Source of the DNA: Candidatus Sumerlaeota bacterium
GTDB taxonomy: Bacteria; Sumerlaeota; Sumerlaeia; Sumerlaeales; Sumerlaeaceae
Assembly: GCA_017161655.1 (NCBI GenBank)
Contig: JADFCV010000005.1
Coordinates: 7,480 to 71,479 of the forward strand
Reading direction: 5' to 3'
Length of the DNA stretch: 64,000 nucleotides
Shown: positions 1-8,301 of the stretch, one piece after another
How the letters are laid out: each line of letters begins with the position of its first letter
How positions within the stretch are numbered: the first letter of the stretch is position 1
Translations under genes and position numbers: made by a program
Notes under the pieces: generated by a model
Told to the model about the DNA's origin: nothing
Database searches by the model: none
The model's input: the letters and a program-made list of their open reading frames with translations, nothing else

Positions 1-208
1 TTTGAAGGACAAAAAGCGACTCCTCCCTTGCTCCGCCTATCTCCAGGGAGAATATGGCCTCAGTGACGTCTATGTTGGCGTGCCAGTCGTTTTGGGTGAG
101 AACGGTATCGAAAAAATCGTCGAAGTAGCTCTAACGGACGAAGAGAAGACGGCCTTGCACCAGAGTGCTGAGCACGTCCGGGCAAACATTGCTAAGCTCG
201 ATCTCTAA
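1..208 (+). CDS. mdh: Malate dehydrogenase, C-terminal fragment (5' end outside window)
   Basis: This is the last ~68 residues of a malate/lactate dehydrogenase family protein. The reading frame runs in from the window edge. Visible family features are the segment [12 protein letters not shown], then [19 protein letters not shown], and a closing amphipathic helix rich in E/K, which is the usual MDH C-terminus. The enzyme interconverts malate and oxaloacetate with NAD in the cytoplasm (TCA cycle). The catalytic His/Asp and the NAD-binding Rossmann part would lie upstream and cannot be checked, so substrate specificity (malate rather than lactate) rests only on C-terminal similarity. A strong terminator follows 20 bp after the stop. 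Confidence 0.85.
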   Translation, partial: LKDKKRLLPCSAYLQGEYGLSDVYVGVPVVLGENGIEKIVEVALTDEEKTALHQSAEHVRANIAKLDL

Positions 209-228
209 ACCCGCAGCTCTGATATTCT

Positions 229-267
229 GTGCGCCGCCTGCCATGCGGGCGGCGCACTTCGTTTTCG
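229..267 (+). terminator. Rho-independent terminator after mdh
   Basis: A perfect 10-bp GC-rich stem (GTGCGCCGCC at 229-238 pairing with GGCGGCGCAC at 248-257) has a 9-nt loop and is followed by TTCGTTTTCG. It ends the mdh transcript and separates it from the gene at 342. Confidence 0.85.
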
Positions 268-341
268 GGTTCACCATCTAGCAAAATCCAGACGATAGAT
301 TTGAGTCAATTCTAGGTTGGCAGAGCTGAGCCACATCAGTA

Positions 342-2249
342 GTGAATGACGACATGGCGCGTAAGCAGCAACGATCGTTGAGACCAAGGTCGAATTCAGC
401 GGCGGAAACCAGGAAGAAATGGTCGCCTGATTTTGCTGTTTACGCCATAGTCGGCGCAGCAGCTTTCGTCGGGTTCCTGCCAGCTTTGCTGAACGGATTC
501 ACGAATTGGGATGACAACGTTAACCTCACTGACAATCCATTTCTTTGTCCACCGAGCTGGTGGGGTTTCAAACAGCTCTGGCTCGCTCCCTATGAAAATC
601 TTTATGTGCCCCTCTTCTACACGTCATATTATCTCGATCTGTTCTTCTCTGGCGGGCGCCCCAATGCATTCGTAACGCACCTCATAAATCTCGTTCTTCA
701 TGCCGCAGTCAGCGTTCTCGCTGCAGATGTCATTCGGCACCTTTGGAAATGCAGCGATCGAGTTTCTCTCGCCGACGACAAAGATCGACGCACCTTTTTC
801 CTCTGCTGGACAGCAGGGGCTTTGGTTTTCGCTGTGCATCCAATTCAGACGGAAGTAGTCGCATGGGCTACTGGCAGAAAGGATCTTGTCGCAGCTCTGC
901 TTGTCTTAGTTGCATGGACCCTTGAGCTACGTGGGGAAGAAATGGAGCCACACCGCCGCCTTTGGTTTCAGCGGGTTGCCCTTCTCCTCTACGTTTGCTC
1001 GCTTCTTGCGAAACCATCGAGCGTGGCGCTGCCGATGGCTATGGCTGCGGCCTATTGGATCACGAACGCACCACCGTGGCGTGACCTTGTGCGTCGTTAC
1101 GCCTTGTGGTTTGGTGCAGCGGCACTATGGACAATTGCCACCGCGGGCGCGCAGGAGGTATCCCCGCAAGCGAAAGCCCAGCTTACCGCCTTCTGGACGC
1201 GCCCATTTGTTGCTACTGATGCCCTTCTCTTCTACCTTTACAAAATTTTGTGGCCGATACACCTCGCTCCGGCTTATGGTCTCACTCCACTAGCGGCGAG
1301 CCGAGGCATCACCTTCTGGCTCTCTCTCCCAGTGGTCGCAGGATCGCTTTTCTTGCTTTTGCGACGCCGCACAGTGTGGAGCTTATCGGCAGTCATCTTT
1401 TTATCCTTTGTTGCGCCGGTGCTCGGACTCGTTCCCTTCGCCTTTCAGCGTTTTTCCACTGTGGCGGACCGATACGTTTATCTTTCGATGATCGGAGTGG
1501 GGTGCGCTGTAAGCGCTGCTTTTTGGCGAGCTGTGCAAAGATGGGCTGGTAAGCGGTCGCTTGCCGGAGCAATAGCTGCAGCGATGGCTCTGATCCTTGT
1601 GGCTCTTTCCTGGCGTCAAGCGGGCGTATGGAAGGATTCCATCACGCTTTGGGAACACAGTATTCGTGTCGCGCCACGCAGTGCTGTGGCTTTTGCCAAC
1701 CTCGGGGCGGCTTATGCGATTCAGAACCGCATCGACGACGCTGTGGTGGCAAACAAACGAGCCCTCGAACTCGATCCTGATCAGGAGCGTGCTCACGCGA
1801 ACTTAGCTCTCATTCTCGTGTGGAGGAACGAGACCACAGCTGCGCTCCAGCATCTGCGTCGCGCGATCGAACTACGTCCCAATTTTGCTGCGCCGTATGC
1901 CCATCTCGGCGACTGCTACCTCAAGCAAAACAAACTCCATGAAGCTGCCGAAGCTTACCGAGCGGCTTACGAGCGCGATCCGCGTAACATCAAGGCTGTC
2001 CTCGGGCTTTCCTTTTGCTACTTCCGCCGAGGGCGGTTGGCAGAAGCTGAACAGCTTCTCCAAGAAGGATTAGCTGCACGCCCGGACAACGTCATGCTCT
2101 TGGTGGGATATGGGCATTTTCTTTCCGATGTGGGACGAAAGCAAGAGGCCATCCAAATGTACCGGCAGGCTTTGCAGTTAGACCCGAAGAATGCCGAGGC
2201 ACAGCAGCGGCTGCGGTTGCTGAGTGATGAGACACGTCAGCAGCAATAA
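342..2249 (+). CDS. Multi-spanning membrane protein with C-terminal TPR repeats (TMTC/GT-C-like)
   Basis: The protein has 635 residues; the start is GTG at 342 or ATG at 354, and neither has a strong Shine-Dalgarno sequence. The N-terminal ~430 residues hold many hydrophobic segments. The first (about 33-52) is followed by a FTNWDDNVNLTDN loop; an acidic DD pair in the first extracytoplasmic loop is typical of GT-C glycosyltransferases, including the TMTC O-mannosyltransferases. Residues ~450-620 form about five TPR units (repeated A..NLG..Y.., ALELDP). It most probably transfers sugar from a lipid-linked donor to an exported protein, with the TPRs presenting the substrate. That role is inference from architecture. 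It could instead be a TPR membrane protein without catalytic activity. It stands alone between two terminated units. Confidence 0.6.
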   Translation: MNDDMARKQQRSLRPRSNSAAETRKKWSPDFAVYAIVGAAAFVGFLPALLNGFTNWDDNVNLTDNPFLCPPSWWGFKQLWLAPYENLYVPLFYTSYYLDLFFSGGRPNAFVTHLINLVLHAAVSVLAADVIRHLWKCSDRVSLADDKDRRTFFLCWTAGALVFAVHPIQTEVVAWATGRKDLVAALLVLVAWTLELRGEEMEPHRRLWFQRVALLLYVCSLLAKPSSVALPMAMAAAYWITNAPPWRDLVRRYALWFGAAALWTIATAGAQEVSPQAKAQLTAFWTRPFVATDALLFYLYKILWPIHLAPAYGLTPLAASRGITFWLSLPVVAGSLFLLLRRRTVWSLSAVIFLSFVAPVLGLVPFAFQRFSTVADRYVYLSMIGVGCAVSAAFWRAVQRWAGKRSLAGAIAAAMALILVALSWRQAGVWKDSITLWEHSIRVAPRSAVAFANLGAAYAIQNRIDDAVVANKRALELDPDQERAHANLALILVWRNETTAALQHLRRAIELRPNFAAPYAHLGDCYLKQNKLHEAAEAYRAAYERDPRNIKAVLGLSFCYFRRGRLAEAEQLLQEGLAARPDNVMLLVGYGHFLSDVGRKQEAIQMYRQALQLDPKNAEAQQRLRLLSDETRQQQ

Positions 2250-2388
2250 TCTCCGTCGCGATTCTCAGCGCTCAACCATCACAATGAATAGATCGACATG
2301 CTCGGAATAATCCGAAATCGCTGCTTATCGGGGGCAGTCGAATTCCCCATGAATTTTGGCGCCCTGGACCCAAATGAGGTGAGCAATC

Positions 2389-2583
2389 ATGGCCAAATGT
2401 GCAGTATGTGGAAAATCGCCAGGCATTGGGAATCATGTGAGTCACGCCAACAATCGGCGTAAGCGTCGGTGGTTACCAAACCTCCAGCGCGTGCGTGCCG
2501 TTGTCGGACAAAGCGTGCGCCGTCTCAACGTTTGCACGGAATGTCTGCGCGCTGGTCGCGTTCAAAAGGCGATTGCCCGCTAG
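2389..2583 (+). CDS. rpmB: 50S ribosomal protein L28
   Basis: This short basic protein (64 aa) has the L28 signature: [12 protein letters not shown] near the start, [15 protein letters not shown] in the middle and [10 protein letters not shown] near the end. The two CxxC pairs (about residues 4/7 and 58/61) make it the zinc-ribbon (C+) form of L28. Many bacteria keep a cysteine-free paralogue for zinc starvation; none is seen here. It is monocistronic, followed by a hairpin at 2624-2661. L28 is a 50S subunit protein added late in assembly. Confidence 0.95.
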   Translation: MAKCAVCGKSPGIGNHVSHANNRRKRRWLPNLQRVRAVVGQSVRRLNVCTECLRAGRVQKAIAR

Positions 2584-2623
2584 CGATCTCTTAGACCCTA
2601 CGAGTCGCAGGTGACGAGTTCAA

Positions 2624-2673
2624 TGCCGCATCGCGCTCCTTCAAGGAGCAGCGGTGCGGCAGTTGCGTTTCCC
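2624..2673 (+). terminator. Probable terminator after rpmB
   Basis: TGCCGCA (2624-2630) pairs with TGCGGCA (2655-2661), and an inner CTCCTT/AAGGAG stem (2636-2649) sits inside. The tail GTTGCGTTTCC is only moderately T-rich, so termination may be incomplete. Confidence 0.55.
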
Positions 2674-2723
2674 CGCCCCACACTTTGTTGCTTAAGCAAA
2701 TCGTTGCATTCGTTTTAACCCAA

Positions 2724-2739
2724 TGGCACTGAAGTGCCA
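2724..2739. promoter_or_regulatory. Perfect 16-bp palindrome at the start codon of the PLP enzyme gene
   Basis: TGGCACTGAAGTGCCA has 7-bp arms (TGGCACT/AGTGCCA) around a GA centre. Its last base is the A of the ATG at 2739. No Shine-Dalgarno sequence lies between it and that ATG or the next in-frame ATG at 2745. It could be an operator for a dimeric repressor or a start-occluding hairpin. The function is inferred only from symmetry and position. Confidence 0.4.
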
Positions 2740-3767
2740 TGCTGATGAATTTTCCAAAACGATTGCGATTAGCGCAGCTTCCCACCCCGCTTGAATATGC
2801 AGAACGACTGAGCAATGCATTAGGGGTTAGGCTTTACTTCAAACGCGACGATCTCACGGGGTCTGTCCTCTCAGGAAACAAGGTTCGTAAGCTCGAATTT
2901 GCGCTGGCCGAGGCTCTGCGTGAAAAGGCTCAGGTTATCATTACGGCAGGCGGAGTTCAATCCAACCATTGCCGCGCAACCGCACTGGCATGTGCTCGAA
3001 TGGGCCTCGAATGCCACCTCATTTTGCGGGGTGCACCACCTCGACTTCCGAATGGCAATCTCCTCCTGGATTTGTTAGCCGGCGCGCGTTTCTCCTTTTT
3101 CCCGCGGGAAATCTACTCAACGCGAAGGCCTGAGATTGTCACCGATCTGGTCGAACGTTACGCACGAGATGGCAAACATGCATATTTTATCCCAGTGGGC
3201 GCCTCGAACGCCATTGGCTCAGTCGGTTACGTCCAGGCTTTTCAGGAAATCATCGGCCAGGCTGAGCGCGCTGGCATAAAGATTGATCACATTGTGACCG
3301 CTGTTGGATCGGGCGGAACACTCGCAGGTCTTCTTGCCGGCAAGTTGCTGGCGAAGCGCCGTCGCCCCGAAATTTGGGGCGTCAACGTTTGCGACGATGC
3401 CCCCACATTTGTACAAGAGGTGCGACGCATTCTCGAAGAGATGAACGATCGCTTCCGTACCCGATTTCGCACCGAGCAAGTGGCAGTGAACATTCTAGAT
3501 GGCTACGTGGGGCCAGGCTATGCCCTGGCTTATCCCGAGGAGATTGACAGCATCATCAACCTCGCCCGGCTGGAAGGACTTGTGCTCGATCCTGTCTACA
3601 CGGGAAAAGCTTTCCATGGTCTTCTACGCGAAATCGCTGCTGGACGATTTCGAAAAGGAGAAACGATTTGCTTCGTCCATACGGGAGGAGTGTTTGGGTT
3701 GATGGCACAAGTTGAAGAGTTCCGCGACTACTGGCGAGAAAACCTGGGCCGAAAAGCAAAGAGATAG
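2739..3767 (+). CDS. PLP-dependent enzyme of the D-cysteine desulfhydrase / ACC deaminase family
   Basis: The protein has 342 residues, the usual size for fold-type II PLP enzymes of this branch. The PLP lysine lies in LSGNKVRKLE (about residues 44-53), the substrate loop is GGVQSNHCRATA, and the phosphate-binding glycine loop is AVGSGGTLAGLLAG. The C-terminal HTGGVFGLMA is also typical. Family members release ammonia, sulfide and pyruvate from D-cysteine, or deaminate 1-aminocyclopropane-1-carboxylate; sequence alone does not settle the substrate, but desulfhydrase is commoner in such bacteria. The start is ATG 2739 or ATG 2745. The palindrome at 2724-2739 abuts the start, so regulation at that point is possible. 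The gene is alone, and the next gene is convergent. Confidence 0.8.
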   Translation: MLMNFPKRLRLAQLPTPLEYAERLSNALGVRLYFKRDDLTGSVLSGNKVRKLEFALAEALREKAQVIITAGGVQSNHCRATALACARMGLECHLILRGAPPRLPNGNLLLDLLAGARFSFFPREIYSTRRPEIVTDLVERYARDGKHAYFIPVGASNAIGSVGYVQAFQEIIGQAERAGIKIDHIVTAVGSGGTLAGLLAGKLLAKRRRPEIWGVNVCDDAPTFVQEVRRILEEMNDRFRTRFRTEQVAVNILDGYVGPGYALAYPEEIDSIINLARLEGLVLDPVYTGKAFHGLLREIAAGRFRKGETICFVHTGGVFGLMAQVEEFRDYWRENLGRKAKR

Positions 3768-3818
3768 AATCCTATTGCGAAGAAAACCTCGCGCCGAAGG
3801 CGTGACCGCGCGTTTGTG

Positions 3819-4376
3819 TTAGCGGTCGATCCATACCTCAACTTGGCGTCGACCCCATTGGTTGGCCTTGCGATGGGTGGAAAAAAGAATGTCGAGACGA
3901 TCTGGACCTTTGATGGCACTGCCGCGATCCGTTACGACACCCCATCCCCACCCTGGGATATACATTCGGGTGCCAAAAGGGTAATAATCGGTGTCGGCAG
4001 CAATGGTTCCATAACGCTTAAGCCCTAGAATTGGGAACGCAACGATTCGCACTGGAATTTTCCACGGGTGCTCCAGGCTGTCCCGAGAAAAGAGGCCGGG
4101 ACGTGGGGTGCGCAATTTGTCACCACTGGCTGTGCGCCCCGTATATCGAGCGCCCCGATCGGGACCCTCACTCACATAGCGATTCCAGAAATCCAGCTTA
4201 AGAAACTTCCAGCTTCCCCGTGTGTATCCATTGCATTTGCCACACGGGCAATAGGCAGTGACTTCCATCACGCGATATTCTGCTGATGCAAGAGAACAAA
4301 TTGACAAAATAATAAAAAAAGACAGTGCTTTCACTGTGACTGATGAACGAAGAATGACACGGGTTGCTGTGCTCAT
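3819..4376 (-). CDS. Secreted 3D-domain protein (double-psi beta-barrel, RlpA/MltA-like fold)
   Basis: The 185-residue protein begins with a signal peptide (hydrophobic stretch about residues 14-32, cleavage near SLASA/EYR). The mature part starts with VTAYCPCGKCNGYT. The closing half is a 3D domain, named for three conserved aspartates, seen here in AADTDYYPFG, VTDRGSAIKG and DRLDILF. Such domains are found in RlpA, MltA and Firmicute resuscitation-promoting proteins and act on, or bind, peptidoglycan. A lytic-glycosylase or glycan-binding role in the periplasm is inferred; the exact activity is unknown. The cysteine-rich entry motif CPCGKC is shared by the stand-alone bacterial form. It is divergent from tgt, with 77 bp between. 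Confidence 0.75.
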   Translation of the reverse strand: MSTATRVILRSSVTVKALSFFIILSICSLASAEYRVMEVTAYCPCGKCNGYTRGSWKFLKLDFWNRYVSEGPDRGARYTGRTASGDKLRTPRPGLFSRDSLEHPWKIPVRIVAFPILGLKRYGTIAADTDYYPFGTRMYIPGWGWGVVTDRGSAIKGPDRLDILFSTHRKANQWGRRQVEVWIDR

Positions 4377-4444
4377 GGCTGGAATGCCCCAATTACACTT
4401 CGTTTTGATAAGCTATGCCAAAACATATCTTTCTCTCTTGGTAA

Positions 4445-5599
<1,155 letters not shown>

Positions 5600-5738
5600 A
5601 TCGCCCCACATTTTCCGCCGTTCCTAGTCATTTCCTGCCACTCTGACGCAAAAATCATCCACATAAATAATTGATATTTAATGACTTATGCCCGTCTCGA
5701 AAAAGTTTTTGTTCAATGTCTTTTTTCCTTGCGACGAT

Positions 5739-5798
5739 TTGGGTGATATTGGTAAATCACGGCAGATTTTGTGGAAATTTGGTGAACTGTGGCAGACG
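5739..5798 (+). promoter_or_regulatory. Six-unit, 10-bp-periodic MraZ-box array over the mraZ start
   Basis: Six consecutive decamers begin at 5739, 5749, 5759, 5769, 5779 and 5789: TTGGGTGATA, TTGGTAAATC, ACGGCAGATT, TTGTGGAAAT, TTGGTGAACT, GTGGCAGACG. Each has a GG-containing core in the same phase. E. coli MraZ represses its own operon by binding TGGGN direct repeats spaced by 5 nt, which is the same 10-bp period. Here the last two units cover the ribosome-binding region and the GTG start of mraZ. Autoregulation of the whole dcw operon is therefore likely. The period is seen directly; protein binding is inferred. Confidence 0.7.
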
Positions 5799-6295
5799 AA
5801 ATTAAAAATATCGCACAGCCCTCCGCACGGCAGATTGGCTTCTATGGCAATCATGAGGTGCGGCTGGATGCAGCAAATCGTCTGCCCATTCCTGCCAAAT
5901 TCCGCGAAGTGTTGGAGTCGCGTTTCGGTCACGAAGCCTATCCTCTCATGTTGATGCCTGGCGAGGAGTGTATCCGCGTTATGCCCTATGCGGTATGGAG
6001 CGAGATGTGCCGCCAGCTTGAGCAGGCTTCCCGTTTTTCACCCGAAACGGCAAGGCTGAAAATGTCGCTTTATGGCAACACGGCTGACTGCGAGCTCGAT
6101 ACACAGAACCGTATCCGGATTCCGGCTGGGCTCTGCAAGCTCATCGAGCTCGAACGCGATGCCGTGGTTGTCGGTTGTGGCGACGAGATGGCAATCTGGC
6201 GTCGTCACGCGTGGGAGAAATTTAACGCAGAGGTCAGCAAGAATCTAAGCCAGTTGATGAGCGAGTTTAGTCGGAGTCAGATACACAGGGAGTGA
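5789..6295 (+). CDS. mraZ: Transcriptional regulator MraZ
   Basis: The protein has 168 residues with a GTG start. It has two SpoVT/AbrB-like MraZ repeats: the first begins at NHEVRLDAANRLPIPAKFRE (about residues 21-40), and the second at DCELDTQNRIRIPAGLCKLI (about 109-128). MraZ proteins form rings that bind tandem boxes in front of their own operon and repress the division/cell-wall genes. About 16 residues precede the usual N-terminus; no alternative in-frame ATG, GTG or TTG lies closer, so the GTG is kept. The gene overlaps rsmH by GTGA. It is the first gene of the dcw operon and sits directly under the box array. Confidence 0.95.
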   Translation: MADEIKNIAQPSARQIGFYGNHEVRLDAANRLPIPAKFREVLESRFGHEAYPLMLMPGEECIRVMPYAVWSEMCRQLEQASRFSPETARLKMSLYGNTADCELDTQNRIRIPAGLCKLIELERDAVVVGCGDEMAIWRRHAWEKFNAEVSKNLSQLMSEFSRSQIHRE

Positions 6296-7257
6296 ACGGC
6301 GAGGGCGTTATTCATAGGCCCGTACTTTTAGAGGAGGTTGTGAGGCTGTTGGAACCAAAGCCTGGCATGGTGGTGGTGGACGCGACAGTGGGTGGCGGCG
6401 GTCATGCAGCCGCCCTCCTGCGACAAGTTTGCCCTGGTGGGTTTCTGCTGGGCATCGATCGTGACCCGCAGGCTGCGGAGCTTGCGGAGCGGGCGTTGGT
6501 AAGAGCTGGTTTCACCCGCGGACGTCACTTCGACATCGAGGTGCGGCGGTTCTCTTCCGTCGACGAGGCGCTGGCCCGCCGCCGCATCTCGGGTGTCGAT
6601 CGGGTTCTCGCCGATTTGGGCGTGTCGAGCATGCATCTCGACGTTGCTGAGCGAGGCTTCAGTCTCAAACGCGAGGGCCCGCTCGACATGCGGATGGATC
6701 CCACGGATCCCAGCCTTCCCACCGCAGCTGACATTGTGAACGAGGCGTCTGAGGAAGAACTCACGCGGATTTTTCGCGACTTCGGGGAAGAACGTTGGGC
6801 GCGCAGAATTGCGCGGGCTATCGTGAGGCGGCGACAAGAACGCCCCATCACTAGCACGACAGAGCTGCGCGAAGTGGTTGCGGCGGCGATTCCCCGCAAA
6901 CACTGGCCTCCAACGATAGACCCCGCGACGCGAGTGTTCCAGGCGCTACGGATCGCGGTCAACGCTGAGCTGGAGGAGCTAGATCTCTTTCTGGCGAAGC
7001 TGCCCACAATCCTGAAACCGTCAGGACGGGCGGCCGTCATTAGCTTTCACTCGTTGGAGGACCGACGCGTGAAGCAGGTCTTTCGCGAATTGAGCCGCGA
7101 GTGCACCTGTCCGCCCGAGTGGCCTATTTGCCGATGTGAGCGCAAAGCAAAGTGGCGTCTCATCACGGGCAAACCGGTCACCGCGAGTGAGGAAGAGATC
7201 CAGATGAACCCGCGCAGCAGAAGCGCGAAGTTGCGAGTCGTTGAGCGGCTGGCATAG
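6292..7257 (+). CDS. rsmH: 16S rRNA (cytosine-1402-N4)-methyltransferase
   Basis: The 321-residue protein (family usual ~310) starts at a GTG within the mraZ stop (GTGA). Family motifs: HRPVLLEEVV at the N-terminus, the SAM loop DATVGGGGHAAALL, DLGVSSMHLD, GPLDMRMDP, and the C-terminal ISFHSLEDRRVKQVFRE. It methylates N4 of C1402 in 16S rRNA at the ribosomal P site. It is the standard second gene of dcw clusters and translationally coupled to mraZ here. Confidence 0.97.
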   Translation: MNGEGVIHRPVLLEEVVRLLEPKPGMVVVDATVGGGGHAAALLRQVCPGGFLLGIDRDPQAAELAERALVRAGFTRGRHFDIEVRRFSSVDEALARRRISGVDRVLADLGVSSMHLDVAERGFSLKREGPLDMRMDPTDPSLPTAADIVNEASEEELTRIFRDFGEERWARRIARAIVRRRQERPITSTTELREVVAAAIPRKHWPPTIDPATRVFQALRIAVNAELEELDLFLAKLPTILKPSGRAAVISFHSLEDRRVKQVFRELSRECTCPPEWPICRCERKAKWRLITGKPVTASEEEIQMNPRSRSAKLRVVERLA

Positions 7258-7326
7258 GGCAAGAAAAGTTTAGGGTGCGAGGTGGCGACACCGTCGACCC
7301 AGTGAAGTTTTGTTGGCGAAAGGCTG

Positions 7327-7860
7327 ATGACGAACGTGACGAAGCCAAAACGTCTTATAACTCACAGCGGCGGAAACGACGGGGAGAATCCGGGCAAAAA
7401 CGATCGGCGCATTCGGGCCGGGTATTTCTTCCGCGTGCTTTTGCTGTTTCTGTTGGGCGTTGGGCTAGCAACCTTGCACGTGGCTCTCTCCTTTTTCGCC
7501 CGCGAGTACGAGCTAGAGCGGTTAGCTCTCCAGCGCCGAACCGAAAGCTTGTTCCGCGAGAAGCAGTGGCTTGAGGTGGAGAGGCGCCTCGTCACCGAGC
7601 AGTTGGCTGTTCGCGAGCGGGCATGCCGTGAGCTGGAGCTGGTGGAAGTCAAGCGAATTCAGTGTGAGACAGGCATGGTGCCCGAAGCGCTTGTCGAAAA
7701 GTATCGCGGGGCCGGGACCGGAACCCAGCTTGCCTCCGTGTCTGCTCAAAGTCCCACGAGTTTGGCGTTCTGGCAGGACATGATTGAGCAAATTGCGGCA
7801 GTCACAAAGGTGCAGGCCGCGAGTGCACCAGAAGGCTCTGAGTCAAACCCCATGCCTTAA
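7327..7860 (+). CDS. ftsL: FtsL-like cell-division protein
   Basis: This protein of 177 residues has a bitopic layout: a basic cytoplasmic N-terminus, one membrane segment (FFRVLLLFLLGVGLATLHVAL, about 37-57), then a charged heptad-like coiled coil (about 63-110, rich in E/R/L), and a loose Pro/Ser-rich tail. That layout, the size and the place between rsmH and ftsI are the hallmarks of FtsL, which links FtsB/FtsQ to the FtsWI synthase at the septum. FtsL is poorly conserved in sequence, so the call rests on topology and synteny. The C-terminal tail is longer than in E. coli FtsL (121 aa). Confidence 0.7.
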   Translation: MTNVTKPKRLITHSGGNDGENPGKNDRRIRAGYFFRVLLLFLLGVGLATLHVALSFFAREYELERLALQRRTESLFREKQWLEVERRLVTEQLAVRERACRELELVEVKRIQCETGMVPEALVEKYRGAGTGTQLASVSAQSPTSLAFWQDMIEQIAAVTKVQAASAPEGSESNPMP

Positions 7861-8056
7861 CGAAACACTAAAGGAGGTTAAGACGAGGAGAGCGTAGAGA
7901 AAAGTTTAGCCAGATCGGCGGCAGTGCGACAGTTCCCGTTGATGCGCTAGCTGACAAAAGTTGACCGCTGGAAATTTGTTCCTGTGGATGCTCTTGCTGA
8001 AGTTCCGGATGCCGCTGATGCAGATCAAGCAGATAGGTGACAGTTGCAAATAAAAG

Positions 8057-8082
8057 AAGGGCGAAACTGGCCTTTCGCCCTT
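8057..8082 (-). terminator. Hairpin with T-rich tail on the minus strand
   Basis: Perfect 10-bp stem AAGGGCGAAA/TTTCGCCCTT with a 6-nt loop. On the minus strand it is followed by CTTTTATTTG, as in an intrinsic terminator; on the plus strand there is no U-tract. No minus-strand gene is evident, so an antisense or small RNA end, or a plus-strand RNA structure, are the options. Confidence 0.45.
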
Positions 8083-8220
8083 CAAGCTCCTGCTCCCGCG
8101 ACGATGAATTCGCGCACGGGTGACATCCCCAGTGCCGGCGAATGCGTCCGCCGATCTGGCTTATCATTCTTGTGGCCGCAATAGATTGTGCCACCAATGA
8201 ATAGTCAATAATAAAAGACG

Positions 8221-8253
8221 AAGCCTCCGTGGCCGCTCGCGGCACGGAGGCTT
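8221..8253 (-). terminator. Second hairpin with T-rich tail on the minus strand
   Basis: An 11-bp stem (AAGCCTCCGTG/CACGGAGGCTT) is extended by an inner CCGC/GCGG stem. On the minus strand it is followed by CGTCTTTTATTATT. It shares the flank ATAAAAGA with the hairpin at 8057. It lies 49 bp before the ftsI start. Confidence 0.45.
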
Positions 8254-8301
8254 GCACTGTCAACAAGACCGATTCAAAAGTATTGCCAGGGTGCGCAAGC
8301 C

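Larger units (their letters stand above)
7861..8301. other. 441-bp non-coding insert between ftsL and ftsI
   Basis: Dcw genes are normally packed, yet no convincing gene lies here. It holds AAAGGAGGT (7870-7878) with no start codon behind it, two strong hairpins (8057-8082 and 8221-8253), and two related 24-nt stretches at 7932-7955 and 7978-8001. The two stretches differ at five sites, every one a third codon position of the peptide VPVDALA(D/E). They are in different frames (offset 46), and stops interrupt both. This could be a decayed small gene, a regulatory leader or a small RNA locus. Confidence 0.5.

Noticed and set aside
2591-2815. 74-codon minus-strand frame between rpmB and the PLP gene
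   Set aside because: It covers the rpmB terminator and the start of the next gene; composition typical of a shadow frame.
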